A DNA stretch of 64,000 nucleotides from Schizosaccharomyces osmophilus (lineage: Eukaryota > Ascomycota > Schizosaccharomycetes > Schizosaccharomycetales > Schizosaccharomycetaceae): contig NC_079239.1 of the NCBI RefSeq assembly GCF_027921745.1, forward strand, positions 1,391,501 through 1,455,500. The letters run 5' to 3'. Below the pieces are notes generated by a model that was not told the origin of the DNA, searched no databases, and saw only the letters and a list, made by a program, of their open reading frames with translations. This document shows, piece by piece, positions 31,594 to 42,739 of the stretch (its first letter is position 1; each line of letters starts with the position of its first letter). The translations under genes were made by a program, and so were the position numbers.

Positions 31594-32154
31594 TTAGGCA
31601 TTTGCCGTTGTGTCGATGCTTTTGATAGCAGAAGAAGAGGAAGGGTACGAGGGCCGGAAACCGCGTGTGGTTGTAATTCGTTTGGAGTCCATTTTAACAG
31701 ATTCAGGCCAATCCGCATATTCACTGTCTGTCTGATCTTTCCACTGAATATTGACGGATCCATTTGAAAGTTCTTTGTTTCTAAGAATGTCGGCCAAATC
31801 AGCAATTGTGTTGGGGACCTGTTGTTGCATCAATAAACGGTTTCTTTGAGATACGGGCATAGCCAAAAATTCCTTGCTTAATGGTTGAACGGACCGATAT
31901 CGACGATAATTGAGTAATTTAGACACCACAGATGTAACAACTTGATCATTTTCGAAATCCGCCTTCAAAATTGGAACCCAGTGATCCTTTCGAATCCTTG
32001 CAGGGCGCATTCCATAAGGAGCTGTTCCTTGTTCTTTCCTTGCGAATGGTAATTGAAACAATTGTGTTGGCTTCAAAACCTGTTTCATGGAACACAAAAC
32101 TTGGTTTGATTGTATATGTCGAAATAAATACAGGGATTTGGGTACAAAATTCAT
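31594..32154 (-). CDS. basic protein, probably mitochondrial (possible mitoribosomal subunit)
   Basis: Single exon, 186 aa from the ATG at 32154; a second in-frame ATG at 32088 would give a 164-aa form starting MKQVLKPTQLFQLPFARK. The first 25 residues (MNFVPKSLYLFRHIQSNQVL) are basic, hydrophobic and without acidic residues, as in a mitochondrial presequence. The core contains PYGMRPARIRKDHWVPILKA and LLNYRRYRSVQPLSKEF, rich in Arg, Lys and Trp. The style and the position of this gene in the syntenic block suggest a fungal mitochondrial ribosomal protein, but I do not recognise the subunit. It converges on the cotransporter gene and is divergent from vps38. Confidence 0.65.
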   Translation of the reverse strand: MNFVPKSLYLFRHIQSNQVLCSMKQVLKPTQLFQLPFARKEQGTAPYGMRPARIRKDHWVPILKADFENDQVVTSVVSKLLNYRRYRSVQPLSKEFLAMPVSQRNRLLMQQQVPNTIADLADILRNKELSNGSVNIQWKDQTDSEYADWPESVKMDSKRITTTRGFRPSYPSSSSAIKSIDTTANA

Positions 32155-32376
32155 TTTTGAGGTTTCTTACGGCCTGCTAGGTACGCGCACTGTCTTAACA
32201 AGATGCGAATCGAGTCTAATGCATTCTGTGAATCTTCGGTAACAATTTCCGGCGTTAGACGTTAGGTCACCGAGTTCTCCGATACACAAGGTTGTTAGTA
32301 AAAATAAAACAGAAAGTTTGGTAAGAGCATATCTCAATTGTAACGAAAAACGTAGGAGTTTTTTAGCCATGTTAGA

Positions 32377-33978
32377 ATGTTTCATGATGGGCAAGGAAAT
32401 TTCCGAGTTTCGGTGCTTAAATCAGTTCAAATAAGAAACATTCAGGATCAGCGTACTTTGCATGCTTTGACAATAGACAGTGCGCAGGATTTATGGAAGC
32501 GTCAAGAGCAGTTAAAGTATGCAATTTCACAAGGAATGCTTTATGTCTTTTTGTCAATTCATATTCCATGTGTGAGTCTACCTGTTTATATTTCTGAATG
32601 TAGCGAAAACGCAGTAAGTAGTGTTTATTTGGTTTTTTTTTTTTCAACGTAAAAAAATAACTAGGTTTTTCTAACTTCTTCTATCTGTAGAACCACGTTT
32701 TTTATATAGACGAGAAGGTACGCCGTAAGGTTTTCCAGAAATATCAAAATCCCTCTTCGTTTACTCTTCGAAGCTGGTGCTCATCGAACGCTGAGGGACC
32801 CTTTCATCTGCATCGAGAATGGAAGATTCAAAGAGGACGTCGAGATTTTCTGCGGATCGGCAATGATGTAAGTAGAATGAAAAAGAATCGACAATATCTC
32901 ATAAAACCTCTTCACTATGACTATCGTTCGTTTCTTTCAACTAGTTGTAAGGTCATTTACTAATGTTTAGCCTATTTCCGCTGTATGCGAAATTCGCAAT
33001 GGCCTAGTATGCGACTTTGCAGACGGCGTGTATGTTTATACGGACCAGCAAATTGATGATACCAAAGAGAGTTTTCATAAAAGTATGTCCGCATTATCCT
33101 TGGATCGGCGGAAAGATGCGTATTCATCACAGGCCTTACTACGTATCCTCAATCTCTCCCAATGTATAAATGAGCTTGAGCTTACACAAAAGAAAATTCG
33201 TAAAGATTTAGTTACGGATGAGACTCAGGTTCTAAGACAAAGCCATAGTGTAAAGTCTACCTATAGTAAAAGGCTTTTTTTTCACTCTCAGTTGCAACAC
33301 CGCCTTTCTAAGTATTTATTTGCATTTCACAAACTAAGAGATGATTTTGAAAAGAAAAAAGACCAAGTTGCACAAATGCACTCTCAATTGAACGTGCATC
33401 AGGCATTCTTAAAGCAGCAGGACGATCGGTATCAGGAAGCTTATGCTCAAGTAAAAGCGCAGTGGGAAACAAATTTGCAAGTTCGGGTTCTCATTGCTCA
33501 CGCGACCCGATCTCATATCAAACAGCTTTGTGCTGTTTATCCTATTCAGACAATTGATGATCAGGTGCGCTTATTTACAATCCGTAATCTTCGATTTTCT
33601 CTGCTTCCAAATTCAGTTCCTCCGGCTGAATTGGCTGCTGCAATAGGCTTTCTGGCCCACTTAACATTCAATATTTCTCAATATTTGGAGTACGACTTTC
33701 CTTATCCTGTCTCGCCAATGAGTTCAAGATCAACGATATTAGATCCTCTTTCTCCGGACTTAATGAACCGTTCCTTTCCTTTATATCCTGCTGCACGAGC
33801 TCTCCACGCATTTCAGCATGCTCTCTATCTACTTAACCAAAATATGATATTCCTTTTAGCTCATTATGGTTTACCTAACGATCAACCCTCAAATATAATG
33901 GCTAACTGTGAAAAGCTTCTACAGTTCGTTCTTTCCGGACAGCATCTTTCTTTTGTACAAGTTACGTCTGTTTTATAA
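32377..33978 (+). CDS. vps38: Vps38/UVRAG-family subunit of the PI3-kinase complex II
   Basis: Three exons 32377..32613, 32691..32867 and 32971..33978 give 473 aa. Introns of 77 and 103 bases have GTAAGT donors and CTAAC/CTAAT branches, all phase 0; junctions read ECSENANHVFYIDEK and RIGNDPISAVCEI. The N-terminal part is beta-rich (C2-like: FRVSVLKSVQIRNI, then SIHIPCVSLPVYIS and HVFYIDEKVRRKVF). Residues 185-290 form a coiled coil (HRLSKYLFAFHKLRDDFEKKKDQVAQ), and the C-terminus is the conserved BARA2-like region (VRLFTIRNLRFSL, then AAIGFLAHLTFNISQYLEYDFPYPV). Vps38 directs Vps34 to endosomes for vacuolar sorting. Confidence 0.85.
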
Positions 33979-34291
33979 TTTTTTCCTGTCTCATTAGAAG
34001 ACAGCTTTCCCAACTACGTGTGTACCCCCTTTTAATTTATTACCCTCATGTTCATTTATTTTTCCATAATTAGTTTGATAAAAACGATAATGTAACCAAG
34101 CGAAAGCATTGATTGAAATCAAAGTAAGCTTTCATCGTGAAGAAAAAAGGACAGAAAGAGACAGTATTATTGATTAATGAGTTTAGTAAAATACCCACTC
34201 CAACGTATCGTAAAACAATTAAATCGAATAATTAGAAACAAAAACTTTTAAAAAACTTTCTAAGTAGTCTGAAACAAAATACTAAATTGTT
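33979..34291. other. convergent intergenic region, vps38/any1
   Basis: 313 bases between two convergent genes; AT-rich 3' UTRs and terminators only. Confidence 0.5.
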
Positions 34292-35374
34292 TCAACAATA
34301 AGCTGGAGGAGCTGGCCCTACGCTTTCAAAAATCGGAGGACATTCTTCATCCCAGCTAATGCCCAAACCAGCAGGGCTTGTTAGGGGTTGAGGAATGGAC
34401 ACTCGCAAGATACGAGCATTTCCAATATTACTTGTTGCTCCCTTTCGTCGATTGACAATAGCTTCGATGATTAGGTAGTGAGAGATTTTCAGATTAAATC
34501 GACCAGAAAGTTCTGCATCACAAGTAGGTTCCCGGAATGCAGCAGCGTTAATTTGGCAAGTCAAAAAGAATTGATGATCAACGAATTTCCACCCCGATTG
34601 CAAATCTTGGGCACTAAGGATTTTTTTCTCTTGGACAGTACGAAATCGAATAGTTTCTTTATGACGATCACAAGGTTTGGGGGTATAATTTAAGTGTTCT
34701 TCTAGACGCCAAGTAACCCTAGTGACTCCCCATTCGCTCCCATCAGTCTGTAAAAAGCCAGTCATAGTGATTTCCATGAGGGCAACTGTGTGAGGATGCA
34801 GGATACTCGACATGGTAATATTGGCAACAAGATCGGTTGGGGGGAAAATTCGCTTGTGGATGGTATCTGAGCCAGGAACAAAGGCTCTTTTAAGTTCTAA
34901 GGGATATTTCATAATTTCAGGTTTATAAGGAGAAAGGCCTCCATCTGGAGTTGCATAGCAAAACATAGCCTCCAAGTAATATTCGACACTAATGTGTCGT
35001 GTAGAAAGTGTGGCAGGCAGCGTACCAGGAAAAAGCCAACTAAACGGCCAAAACTGTGTTCCGCTTGGAAATTTTGCATTTGAAATAAACACCCATTCTT
35101 GTAACACTTCTATTGAGCCTCCACAATCAGAGCAATGAGATACGGGGGGATGATGAACGGAGATTTTCTGCTTCAACTGAAGTTTTAATGAGTGAACATG
35201 AACAAACGGTTGATGAAGGATTGTGAGTTTAAATATTCCCGAAGCCAAGGCGCCGGTGGAAGTCTCTGGGGGGCCCAAGAGGACGAGAGGAGGAGACTCC
35301 ATCCGAACATCCATTTGGCAATGGGATTCGCGAGCATGGCTGGACGAACGAGGGAGAGACAGTTTTAAAGGCAT
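34292..35374 (-). CDS. any1: arrestin-related adaptor Any1/Arn1
   Basis: Single exon, 360 aa. The chain has a two-lobed arrestin fold: an N-lobe with ESPPLVLLGPPETSTGALASGIFKLTI and VHSLKLQLKQKI, a short insertion with CSDCGG, LPATLSTRHISVEYYLEAM, and a C-lobe with HPHTVALMEITMTGFL and ISHYLIIEAIVNRRK. The protein ends GPAPPAYC, a PPxY-type PY motif at residues 356-359, the docking signal for Nedd4-type ubiquitin ligases (Pub1 in fission yeast). Alpha-arrestins recruit the ligase to nutrient transporters; Any1/Arn1 controls amino acid uptake in S. pombe, as I recall. The symbol rests on fold, PY motif and gene order. Confidence 0.85.
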   Translation of the reverse strand: MPLKLSLPRSSSHARESHCQMDVRMESPPLVLLGPPETSTGALASGIFKLTILHQPFVHVHSLKLQLKQKISVHHPPVSHCSDCGGSIEVLQEWVFISNAKFPSGTQFWPFSWLFPGTLPATLSTRHISVEYYLEAMFCYATPDGGLSPYKPEIMKYPLELKRAFVPGSDTIHKRIFPPTDLVANITMSSILHPHTVALMEITMTGFLQTDGSEWGVTRVTWRLEEHLNYTPKPCDRHKETIRFRTVQEKKILSAQDLQSGWKFVDHQFFLTCQINAAAFREPTCDAELSGRFNLKISHYLIIEAIVNRRKGATSNIGNARILRVSIPQPLTSPAGLGISWDEECPPIFESVGPAPPAYC

Positions 35375-36946
35375 GAAGAAGGATGGATTAAGGAAATCGG
35401 AATCAAAAAAAAAAAAAAAAAAACAAGAAGCAGGATGACTCTGGAGAAGTAGTGAGAGATTGCAAAGCTTAGAAGAGACGCAAATAAAATAGAGAAAAAA
35501 AGAAATTACTAAAACGGTATGGCGTATCTACACTCAAGGATGAAGGAATACTTTTGAGTGAATAGAATAGAAAGAAAGTGCATAGATCAATAATTGTCGA
35601 CATATAATCAAAATTAGACAATCTGGAGGGAAAATGTGAAATAGCGTCCAACTATAGCGAAGAAAATTTTGGAGAGTTCGAAGAACACACAAAAAAAAGC
35701 AAAAACGACAAAAAGAAAATGAATAGAATATTGGTGTAATAACTTTTCAATAGAACCGACGGTTTTGTATTGGACCTGCCGGTCTAGGAATCAACACAGA
35801 AAAACATGCACCGTCAAGTCAAAAGAGCTTTCCAGCCAACGCCGTTTAATTTCTTTTTGTTTTTGTTTTTCGAATAAGCGCCGAGAAGGCTGATAAACGT
35901 ACTGAAGACCTGCTATCAGTGAAAAACAAAAATACGCTAAGAATGAAAGTTTCACAGACCGCTTCGTTTAATTTTTCCAACAAAAACGATCGCGTAAAAC
36001 GTCAAGACTTTTGAAGATCACAAACGATCAACAACCTTTAAAGAAACGGAGTCCTTATGAGCGGATAGATTTCCACAACAAGTTAAACCGCGATTCCTCA
36101 ATCTTCCTGAAGCTTGTTGTCTGCGGAAAGAAAAAAATTCTTAGACACTACAGTTGCATAAAATCATATACCGATATGCTCTGTAAATCATTAAGCATCG
36201 TTGTTTTTTTGTACCTATTTTACCGCTACTCGTTCTATAATTGTATTTGTGAATAGCGAAGCCACATTGCTTCACAAAACACTTCGCTAACTTTGCTGGA
36301 GGAAAGTGGCCTTCAACATAAACCAACCACACTCTTCCTAATTTCTACTTATCCTCTGCCTAAAACATTGCCACTACCATTGCTCCAGGATCCCTCCTTT
36401 TTACCGTTGAAATACATTGGCATAATACTTTAAAAACTTTAATTCAAGACTTAAATACTGAAGAACCATCGTCGCAGAGGCTTGTTTGATAAGATTCTGT
36501 TTGGAAGCAATTGATTTGGATATACAGCGTTGCATTTGTGTTGGATTCAACAGGAACGAAACGCGTAATTTTTGAAATAAAATTTGTTGGTTTTACGCTG
36601 CTCTGGGGACTCTTTCTTCTGAGTTCCCCTTCCTTTCGCCGTTGAATTGAGTTTCTTTAGGCTATTTAACATTGCTTTGAATCTATAAATTATATTTAGA
36701 TTTCCCTTTTGTTTATTACTTTTATATTTTTTTACCCCGTTCCCCCTACTATTTAATTTATCTAATTATTGCTTTTAATTTTATGAAAGATAACTGCTGG
36801 AAGTTTGGTGGTTTTCTTTTTTTATCTATTCCTTTGATTTAATTTTACTTTTTTTTTTTCTTTTTTTTTTTCTTAAAAAAAATCCCTTCGACAACTATTT
36901 CTTTTTTATTTTTGTGCTGGTTGTTTTCTTGACCTGAGAACGAGCT
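35375..36946. other. 1.57 kb divergent promoter region of any1 and the FYVE gene
   Basis: No gene. The right third is T-rich (36600-36940), as in a long 5' leader. An ACGCGT lies near 36557. Several short open frames lack any sign of coding. Confidence 0.5.
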
Positions 36947-37849
36947 ATGACTACCGTTCAATCCTCAAACGTGCACTCTGCTTCGGCTGCGCGTTTTCAA
37001 ATTTGCTCTGGTTCTTCTCCCTACACGAATCGAGTCCGACCCTCTTACGAATTAATTGAAGCTCCTACTCGACAAGCTACGTCTGCCGTTCAGTCTGCTG
37101 TACCTAATGTACACTCTAATTTTGATGCTAATTCCATGACTTCTGAACGACCTGCCCTCCCTTTAAAGCACGCTAGTAATAATCCTTTTCCCGCATCTCC
37201 GGCCTTGGGTACTCGGGCTTCGACTCCAGCTTCTCGCCATTCAAAACAGGAGCAATCAGACACTCCGAGTGCTTCGACGAATCTTTCTCGCCATCGTTCG
37301 ACAAATCTCACAAAGTCCGTTCTACAAAACGCCAACACGCATTCATTGCCGGCTCCTGTCACCCCTCCGTGTTATTCTAATACCCCTCCCCCCAGCACTA
37401 GCTCTTCTAAAGAAACTGGTTTACCGAAAGATCATTGGAAACCGGATTCTGAAGCAATTATCTGTGCGTTTCCTTCTTGTAGTGCTCGTTTCGGTCTCTT
37501 TGAAAGAAGGCATCATTGTCGTTGTTGTGGTGATGTGTTTTGCTCTGCTCATTGTAATCGCTCAATTCCATTAACATTTGACGTTCGTTTCTCTTTATCT
37601 GCTTTGAAGCTTTTTAGAGCTTGTGTATCTTGTTTCTACGATTACCTGAAATGGAGACAATCTATTGAGTTGGGTTCTCCTTCGAACGTCATTGTAGGAA
37701 CTGAACCCCATGCTGAATCTGTCCTTGAAAACAAACAAATCTCTAATTCCGTCCCTATTCCTAAAGTCGACGCTGGAAAAGCTGAGCTTCCTTCAGAGAG
37801 CTTGGTATTAGGGACCGTTCCCGATAATTGGGTTTGGAGTACCTTTTAA
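36947..37849 (+). CDS. FYVE zinc finger protein (Pib2-like)
   Basis: Single exon, 300 aa. Residues 1-160 are Ser/Thr/Pro/Asn-rich and disordered. A FYVE finger occupies about 164-226: WKPD (the WxxD motif), CAFPSC, RRHHCRCCGDVFCSAHC (the R(R/K)HHCR phosphoinositide-binding motif) and CVSC. The tail ends VPDNWVWSTF, a short aromatic motif separated from the finger by a disordered linker. FYVE domains bind phosphatidylinositol 3-phosphate on endosomes or vacuoles. The arrangement of a disordered N-terminus, a late FYVE and a conserved C-terminal tail recalls Pib2, a vacuolar TORC1 regulator, but is much shorter; that link is an inference. Confidence 0.8.
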   Translation: MTTVQSSNVHSASAARFQICSGSSPYTNRVRPSYELIEAPTRQATSAVQSAVPNVHSNFDANSMTSERPALPLKHASNNPFPASPALGTRASTPASRHSKQEQSDTPSASTNLSRHRSTNLTKSVLQNANTHSLPAPVTPPCYSNTPPPSTSSSKETGLPKDHWKPDSEAIICAFPSCSARFGLFERRHHCRCCGDVFCSAHCNRSIPLTFDVRFSLSALKLFRACVSCFYDYLKWRQSIELGSPSNVIVGTEPHAESVLENKQISNSVPIPKVDAGKAELPSESLVLGTVPDNWVWSTF

Positions 37850-38520
37850 ATCGATCGTTTGAATACTATTGTTGTCTTTAATGTTCGTTTTGCCTCTGTA
37901 TGCATAGAGTTATTATAATTTTCATGCTCTCGCGAACGATGCTTTTGTTTGTTAAATCCTGGTTGTTGGTACAATGAATAGCGACTAAGCGACCCTCATG
38001 TCTCATACCCTTTTGATTCGCTTCTTGCTATCTATTGCTAAACTCATTCTTTACGTCGTGACGTGAAACTCGCTTTAGGTCCAGTATTTTTTTTTTTTTT
38101 GCTTGTTAGTCTTATCCTTTTCTCGTGTCGGTTTTGTTGTATACACTTATTAAATTAGTTTGTGTGCCTAGAAGGAACGGCATGATGATTATTTTGCAGT
38201 CTCGCCTATTCGTTGGAGATTTGCTTAATTGCTGTTGTTTTATAGATTATCCCCTTTTTTTTTGTTTGTTTTCCTTTTTTTTTGATTGAATATTCTCTAG
38301 ATGATTTTACGAATAAATATTGCTTACTTTGACAATAGTGAGAAAAATGTAGTTATGATATAAAATTTATTGTTTTGGTATGCACAATGTGAAGCAAACG
38401 ACTTCATGTAAGTAGAAAATTCTCTTGTATATTAGGTAAAAGGATTGCAAAAGGTTTTTGGTTAATCAAGACTGATCGGGTATATCAAAAAAATTACGGA
38501 ATAACTTTTGGTTCAAAAAC
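37850..38520. other. convergent intergenic region, FYVE gene/tuf1
   Basis: T-rich non-coding DNA with the two 3' UTRs. A lone ATGATGA near 38180 has no box D partner. No RNA gene seen. Confidence 0.5.
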
Positions 38521-39932
38521 TCAGTCTAAAATTTCAGTGATAAGGGCAGTACCGACGGTGTTTTTGCCTTCACGAACAGTAAAGCGTTGACCCTTCTCAA
38601 TTACGATAGGGTGAACAAGGTTACAAACCAATTCAATGTTATCACCGGGCATAATCATCTTGTCGGAATCGTTGGGATCAGGATGTGTAAGTTCAACAGT
38701 AACGTCTGAAGTGCGAGTGAAAAGTTGAGGACGGTAGTTGTCGACGAAACCGGTTCGACGGCCACCTTCTTCCTTAGTCAAAATATAGAAAGAGGCTTGG
38801 AATTTACGGTGGGGAGCAACAGTACCGGGAACAGCAACGATCATACCACGCTTCAATTCATCACGCTTAACGGAACGGAGAAGAAGTCCACAGTTGTCAC
38901 CGGCAACGGCAGCGTCAAGTTGTTTCTTAAACATTTCAATACCAGTGACGATAGTCTTCATGTGGCTACCGTAACCAACAAGTTCGATTTCAGCACCCTT
39001 CTTCAAAGTACCACGTTCAGCACGACCGGTGACGACGGTACCACGGCCGGAAATTGAAAAGACGTCTTCAATGGCCATGAGGAAAGGCATGTCCACGTTT
39101 CTTTCAGGAGTAGAAACATAGCTGTCAACAGCATCCATGAGTTTGGTAATGCTTTGAAGACCAATTTCGGGATTGCGGCCTTCCAATGCACAAAGAGCAC
39201 TACCACTGATGATGGGAGTGTTATCACCATCATAGCCGTATTCAGACAAAAGTTCACGCATTTCCATTTCGACAAGTTCAATCATATCAGGTTCGACCAT
39301 GTCAGCCTTGTTGATGTAGACAACAATGTCCTTGACACCAACTTGACGAGCAAGAAGCATGTGCTCACGAGTTTGAGGCATTTGACCATCAGTGGCAGAA
39401 ACGACAATAATAGCACCATCCATGGTAGCAGCACCGGTAATCATGTTCTTGATATAATCAGCGTGACCAGGACAATCGACATGGGCATAATGTCTGTTGG
39501 CAGTTTCATATTCTACGTGTGCGGAAGAAATGGTAATACCACGAGCTTTTTCTTCGGGGGCCTTATCAATTTGACTGTAATCCATAAAGCTAGCTTGGCC
39601 AAGTTGAGCCAAACCCTTGGTGATAGCTGCGGTCAATGTTGTCTTTCCATGATCGACGTGACCAATGGTACCAATATTAACATGGGGCTTCTTACGGATG
39701 AACACCTAAAAATATACAAGTTAGTAACACGAAAAAAGGAGAAGAGTCAAAGAAATGGGGCGTTTATCCCTTTGAAATTGTTCGTAAAGCCTACCTTGTC
39801 GTCCGCGTAGGAACGCGAGGGAATTGTAAATTTGTTAAAACATCCTGTAGCCAAAGGGAATCTGGTTAAGCGAGAACAATTTTGGCGAAAGCCCTGGAAG
39901 AGCAACGAAGAAGTTGCTTTTGCTGCCTTCAT
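38521..39932 (-). CDS. tuf1: mitochondrial elongation factor EF-Tu
   Basis: Exons (minus) 39932..39795 and 39705..38521 give 440 aa. The 89-base intron (GTAGGC donor, TTACTAAC branch, TTTTAG acceptor) separates the presequence exon ([20 protein letters not shown], Arg/Ser-rich, no acidic residues before residue 43) from the mature protein. The GTPase domain has G1 [12 protein letters not shown]2 RGITI, G3 DCPGHADY, G4 NKAD and G5 GSALCALEG; domains 2 and 3 follow, with [13 protein letters not shown] and the C-terminal [16 protein letters not shown]. It brings aminoacyl-tRNA to the mitochondrial ribosome. Sequence is bacterial in type, as expected for an endosymbiont-derived gene. Confidence 0.96.
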
Positions 39933-40586
39933 GATGAGAGGAGGTGTTGGTAGAGGGACAAAAGGATGCAGGGAAGGGCTATAGAAAGAACTCTGTGGAG
40001 GACGTTAAATAGCGTTTTATTGCGATGATAAAGGAAGTCGAAAACTTTTATAAAAAATAAAATAAAAAAAGGATTGAAGAAATAAAATAGAGAGATACAG
40101 AAATAAAAATTATTGATAACAGAAAAACGCAGTCGAAATTTGGTAAAGGAAATTGAAATCTATGCTACCTGAACTTCTAGTCAAACGGAAGACGAAGATG
40201 TAATAGAAAAAGGAAACAGTTAAGAGAATTGAAATATGTCGTTTCGAGTGTTGCTGATGAACTATGTGGATAGAGGAAGGTCTACTGAAAGTAGCTTACA
40301 GATTTCAACGCACGAAGGTTTCGATAAAATCCGAGAAAAAGGTATTGAAAATGTACAAATAGATTGAAAGAATACAAAAACCAATCAAACTTCTTTGTCT
40401 GCCTGAGTGTATGAGGGTAGGCAAATAAAAATGGACAGTTATAAATTATTTCCCAAAAACTAAATTTATCCCAGGCTAGCAAAACATAACACTCCATGCT
40501 GATGTCATGGGAAATAACATATCACATTCATAATAATAGATCAAAAGATTGCAGGCAGAGTGGTACAGGTGAAGGGAGCTCAAAAT
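39933..40586. other. intergenic, tuf1 promoter and lsm3 3' end
   Basis: A-rich stretch on the plus strand (T-rich leader for tuf1). No open frame or RNA gene recognised. Confidence 0.5.
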
Positions 40587-41245
40587 TTAGGTACGAGGAG
40601 GTGCAATGAGGATAACGGAATCACCTAGAAAGCAGTTGTTAGAGAAATGAAAATCTTCTTTAAAAAAGTCGAAGAAGCAAGATTGTATCGTTTGCATTCC
40701 CCTTGGAAGTCCTCCGTAGATGGAGGAAAAAGGAAATGCCGACTTTTGCAAAGCAGAAGGGGAAAAAGACCATAGGCAAGAAATTTTTTCTCGTTCTAGT
40801 ACCACAAAGCAAACCCGCTATAGGATGCGAAAACTTACCACGAACAAAAAGCATCTCATAATGTTTTCGAATGTTTTTGAATGCCTGTCCCTCTGTGGGT
40901 TCTTCTTCATCAATAATTGTAATTATTTCTTCAGCATCTCCTAGAACCATATTCTACAAATATGACAGTAAGTTATTGAGCCATTCCAACTGTGTCCTAT
41001 GAAAGCGACATAATGCATACCAGATGCTCGTCATAAGCCTGAATACAAAGTTAGTACGACCTGTCTTTATCCTTCATTGTTATCGCGTATACATACATGA
41101 AGACGTCCATTCAATTCACGATCTCCTCGTAACTTTACATAAACATTTTCGTCAAGTGAAAGGCGAACCAAATCCAGTGGTTCAGCGACCTAGACTTATT
41201 AGAATGTTTTTCAACCGTTTGACCTACAGATTGAGTAGATTCCAT
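40587..41245 (-). CDS. lsm3: U6 snRNP-associated protein Lsm3
   Basis: Five exons (minus): 41245..41228, 41189..41097, 41038..41021, 40953..40839 and 40624..40587, 93 aa, the same length I recall for S. pombe Lsm3. Introns are 38, 58, 67 and 214 bases. Exon 1 codes only MESTQS and exon 3 only AYDEHL; both are 18 bases. The protein has the Sm fold: Sm1 ([30 protein letters not shown] read across exons 2 and 3), NMVLGDAEE, and Sm2 [15 protein letters not shown], with the RNA-binding Asp/Asn and RG. Lsm3 is in both the nuclear Lsm2-8 ring on U6 3' oligo-U and the cytoplasmic Lsm1-7 decay ring. Upstream it is divergent from the mitochondrial uL15 gene. Confidence 0.95.
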
Positions 41246-41473
41246 CTTTATAATATAAGGGTCTTTTCTATTTTTTTAACAATCGCCGGTTATTGGTATT
41301 TGGTTAGCTAGGCATACTGGAAGGATGAAGCAGGTAACAATGTTGTCTTGTTGAATTCTGGCGACAACGAAGATATATTTTAACCTTCGTTCAAGTTCAC
41401 TATTTAAAGCTCCATCACGGTAAGAGAGGAAGGAAAGCAAGTTGAAAGCAACGCAACTCAATTTCAATAAGAA

Positions 41474-42232
41474 ATGCTGCTTTCTTTTGCCAAAGCTCTC
41501 CCAATGTGGAGAGCAAGCTTCGCTTCTTTGGGAAGCAAAACGCTGGGGATGCGCGGTCTAAGCTTGTTGAGTGATCTCAATAATCGTCCTAATGTAAAAA
41601 ACAGCAAACGCGTAGGACGTGGACCTGCTAGTGGGAAAGGTAAAACAAGTGCTCGCGGACATAAAGGATCTGGTCAGAGACGCGGTAGAAGAATCAAACC
41701 TGGTTTCGAGGGTGGTCAGACCCCGATTACCAAGTTGTTCCCTAAAATTGGAAGAAGTACGAGTGAAATCAAAGACTACGTGCCATTAGGTCTTGGCCGG
41801 GTTCACGCATGGATTAAGAGCGGTAGATTGGATAGCAGCAAACCAATTATGATGAAGGAGCTTTTAGACTGTCGATGCTGTCGAGGTATCAAGGATGGCG
41901 TTGAATTGGTAGCAGACGGTAAGGCTGAAGAATTGAACGTCCCAATTCATATCGAAGTTACAAAGGCTACTAAAGAAGCTATTGATTTCGTAGAAAAGGC
42001 AGGAGGTTCCGTGAAAACAGTGTACTTCAATTCTTTAGGACTTCGCGCCCATCTACATCCTGAGCGTTTCCGCACGCTTCCTCGCCAATCGCTTCCATCA
42101 TCCAAAAAAGATATTTTATATTATACCAATCCAGAAAACCGCGGGTACTTATCAGATGTCAATTTGCGAGAACACTATTATGGTGATCAACGATTTCCCT
42201 ATGAAGCTTCAGCGGATGAAAAGGCAGAATAG
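41474..42232 (+). CDS. mrpl10: mitochondrial large-subunit ribosomal protein uL15m
   Basis: Single exon, 252 aa. The N-terminus MLLSFAKALPMWRASFASLG is a likely mitochondrial presequence. The uL15 core is plain: NSKRVGRGPASGKGKTSARGHKGSGQRRG, FEGGQTPITKLFPKIG, and the C-terminal beta-rich half with HIEVTKATKEAIDFVEKAGGSVKTVYF. Fungal uL15m is called Mrpl10. A C-terminal extension with LREHYYGDQRFPYEAS is typical of mitochondrial versions. It is encoded divergently from lsm3. Confidence 0.93.
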   Translation: MLLSFAKALPMWRASFASLGSKTLGMRGLSLLSDLNNRPNVKNSKRVGRGPASGKGKTSARGHKGSGQRRGRRIKPGFEGGQTPITKLFPKIGRSTSEIKDYVPLGLGRVHAWIKSGRLDSSKPIMMKELLDCRCCRGIKDGVELVADGKAEELNVPIHIEVTKATKEAIDFVEKAGGSVKTVYFNSLGLRAHLHPERFRTLPRQSLPSSKKDILYYTNPENRGYLSDVNLREHYYGDQRFPYEASADEKAE

Positions 42233-42739
42233 AGATTTCAATAATTTTGAAAAATACGCTAGTGTAGCAACCGCGCATTTCCCCCATTGCCTTCTCAGCT
42301 CTGTTCCTTTCTTTTTCAACATAATGTTCCATTAATGAACCCATTGTGATTATAGGGCTGATTTTTTTTCATTGAAGAAGAGTTTCGAATGGGTATTCTG
42401 ATGCATCTTGTTACAATGAATAAGGGTAGAAGATTGCATTGCATTATGATTTGCATTTGTCATAAATGTAGCTTTGGAATTTTGACGATTTTCCTTTGTT
42501 TTGTATTCTAAATAATAATATATCATCAGAACGTGAAATTAACCAGCTGGAGCGAGTAATTTCTATAAAGCATTTTACGATGAAACGAAAATATAGCAGA
42601 ATGAAATTAAATTAGCTTGTCTGGAATTTCCGTAAAAGTTGGTATTTCTTTGTTTATCAATATACGGTATTCGAACGCGGGTTATATTGGGTACTTCTTT
42701 CCTAAGGGAAGTTTGGAGCAAGAGCAAGCAAGATCAAAA
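42233..42739. other. intergenic, mrpl10 3' end and nop52 promoter
   Basis: No gene or RNA recognised. Confidence 0.5.

Noticed and set aside
38179-38185. ATGATGA near the 3' side of the FYVE gene as a snoRNA box C
   Set aside because: No CTGA with suitable spacing and no terminal stem.
40625-40838. snoRNA inside the 214-base lsm3 intron 4
   Set aside because: No box C/D pair or H/ACA layout could be found by eye.
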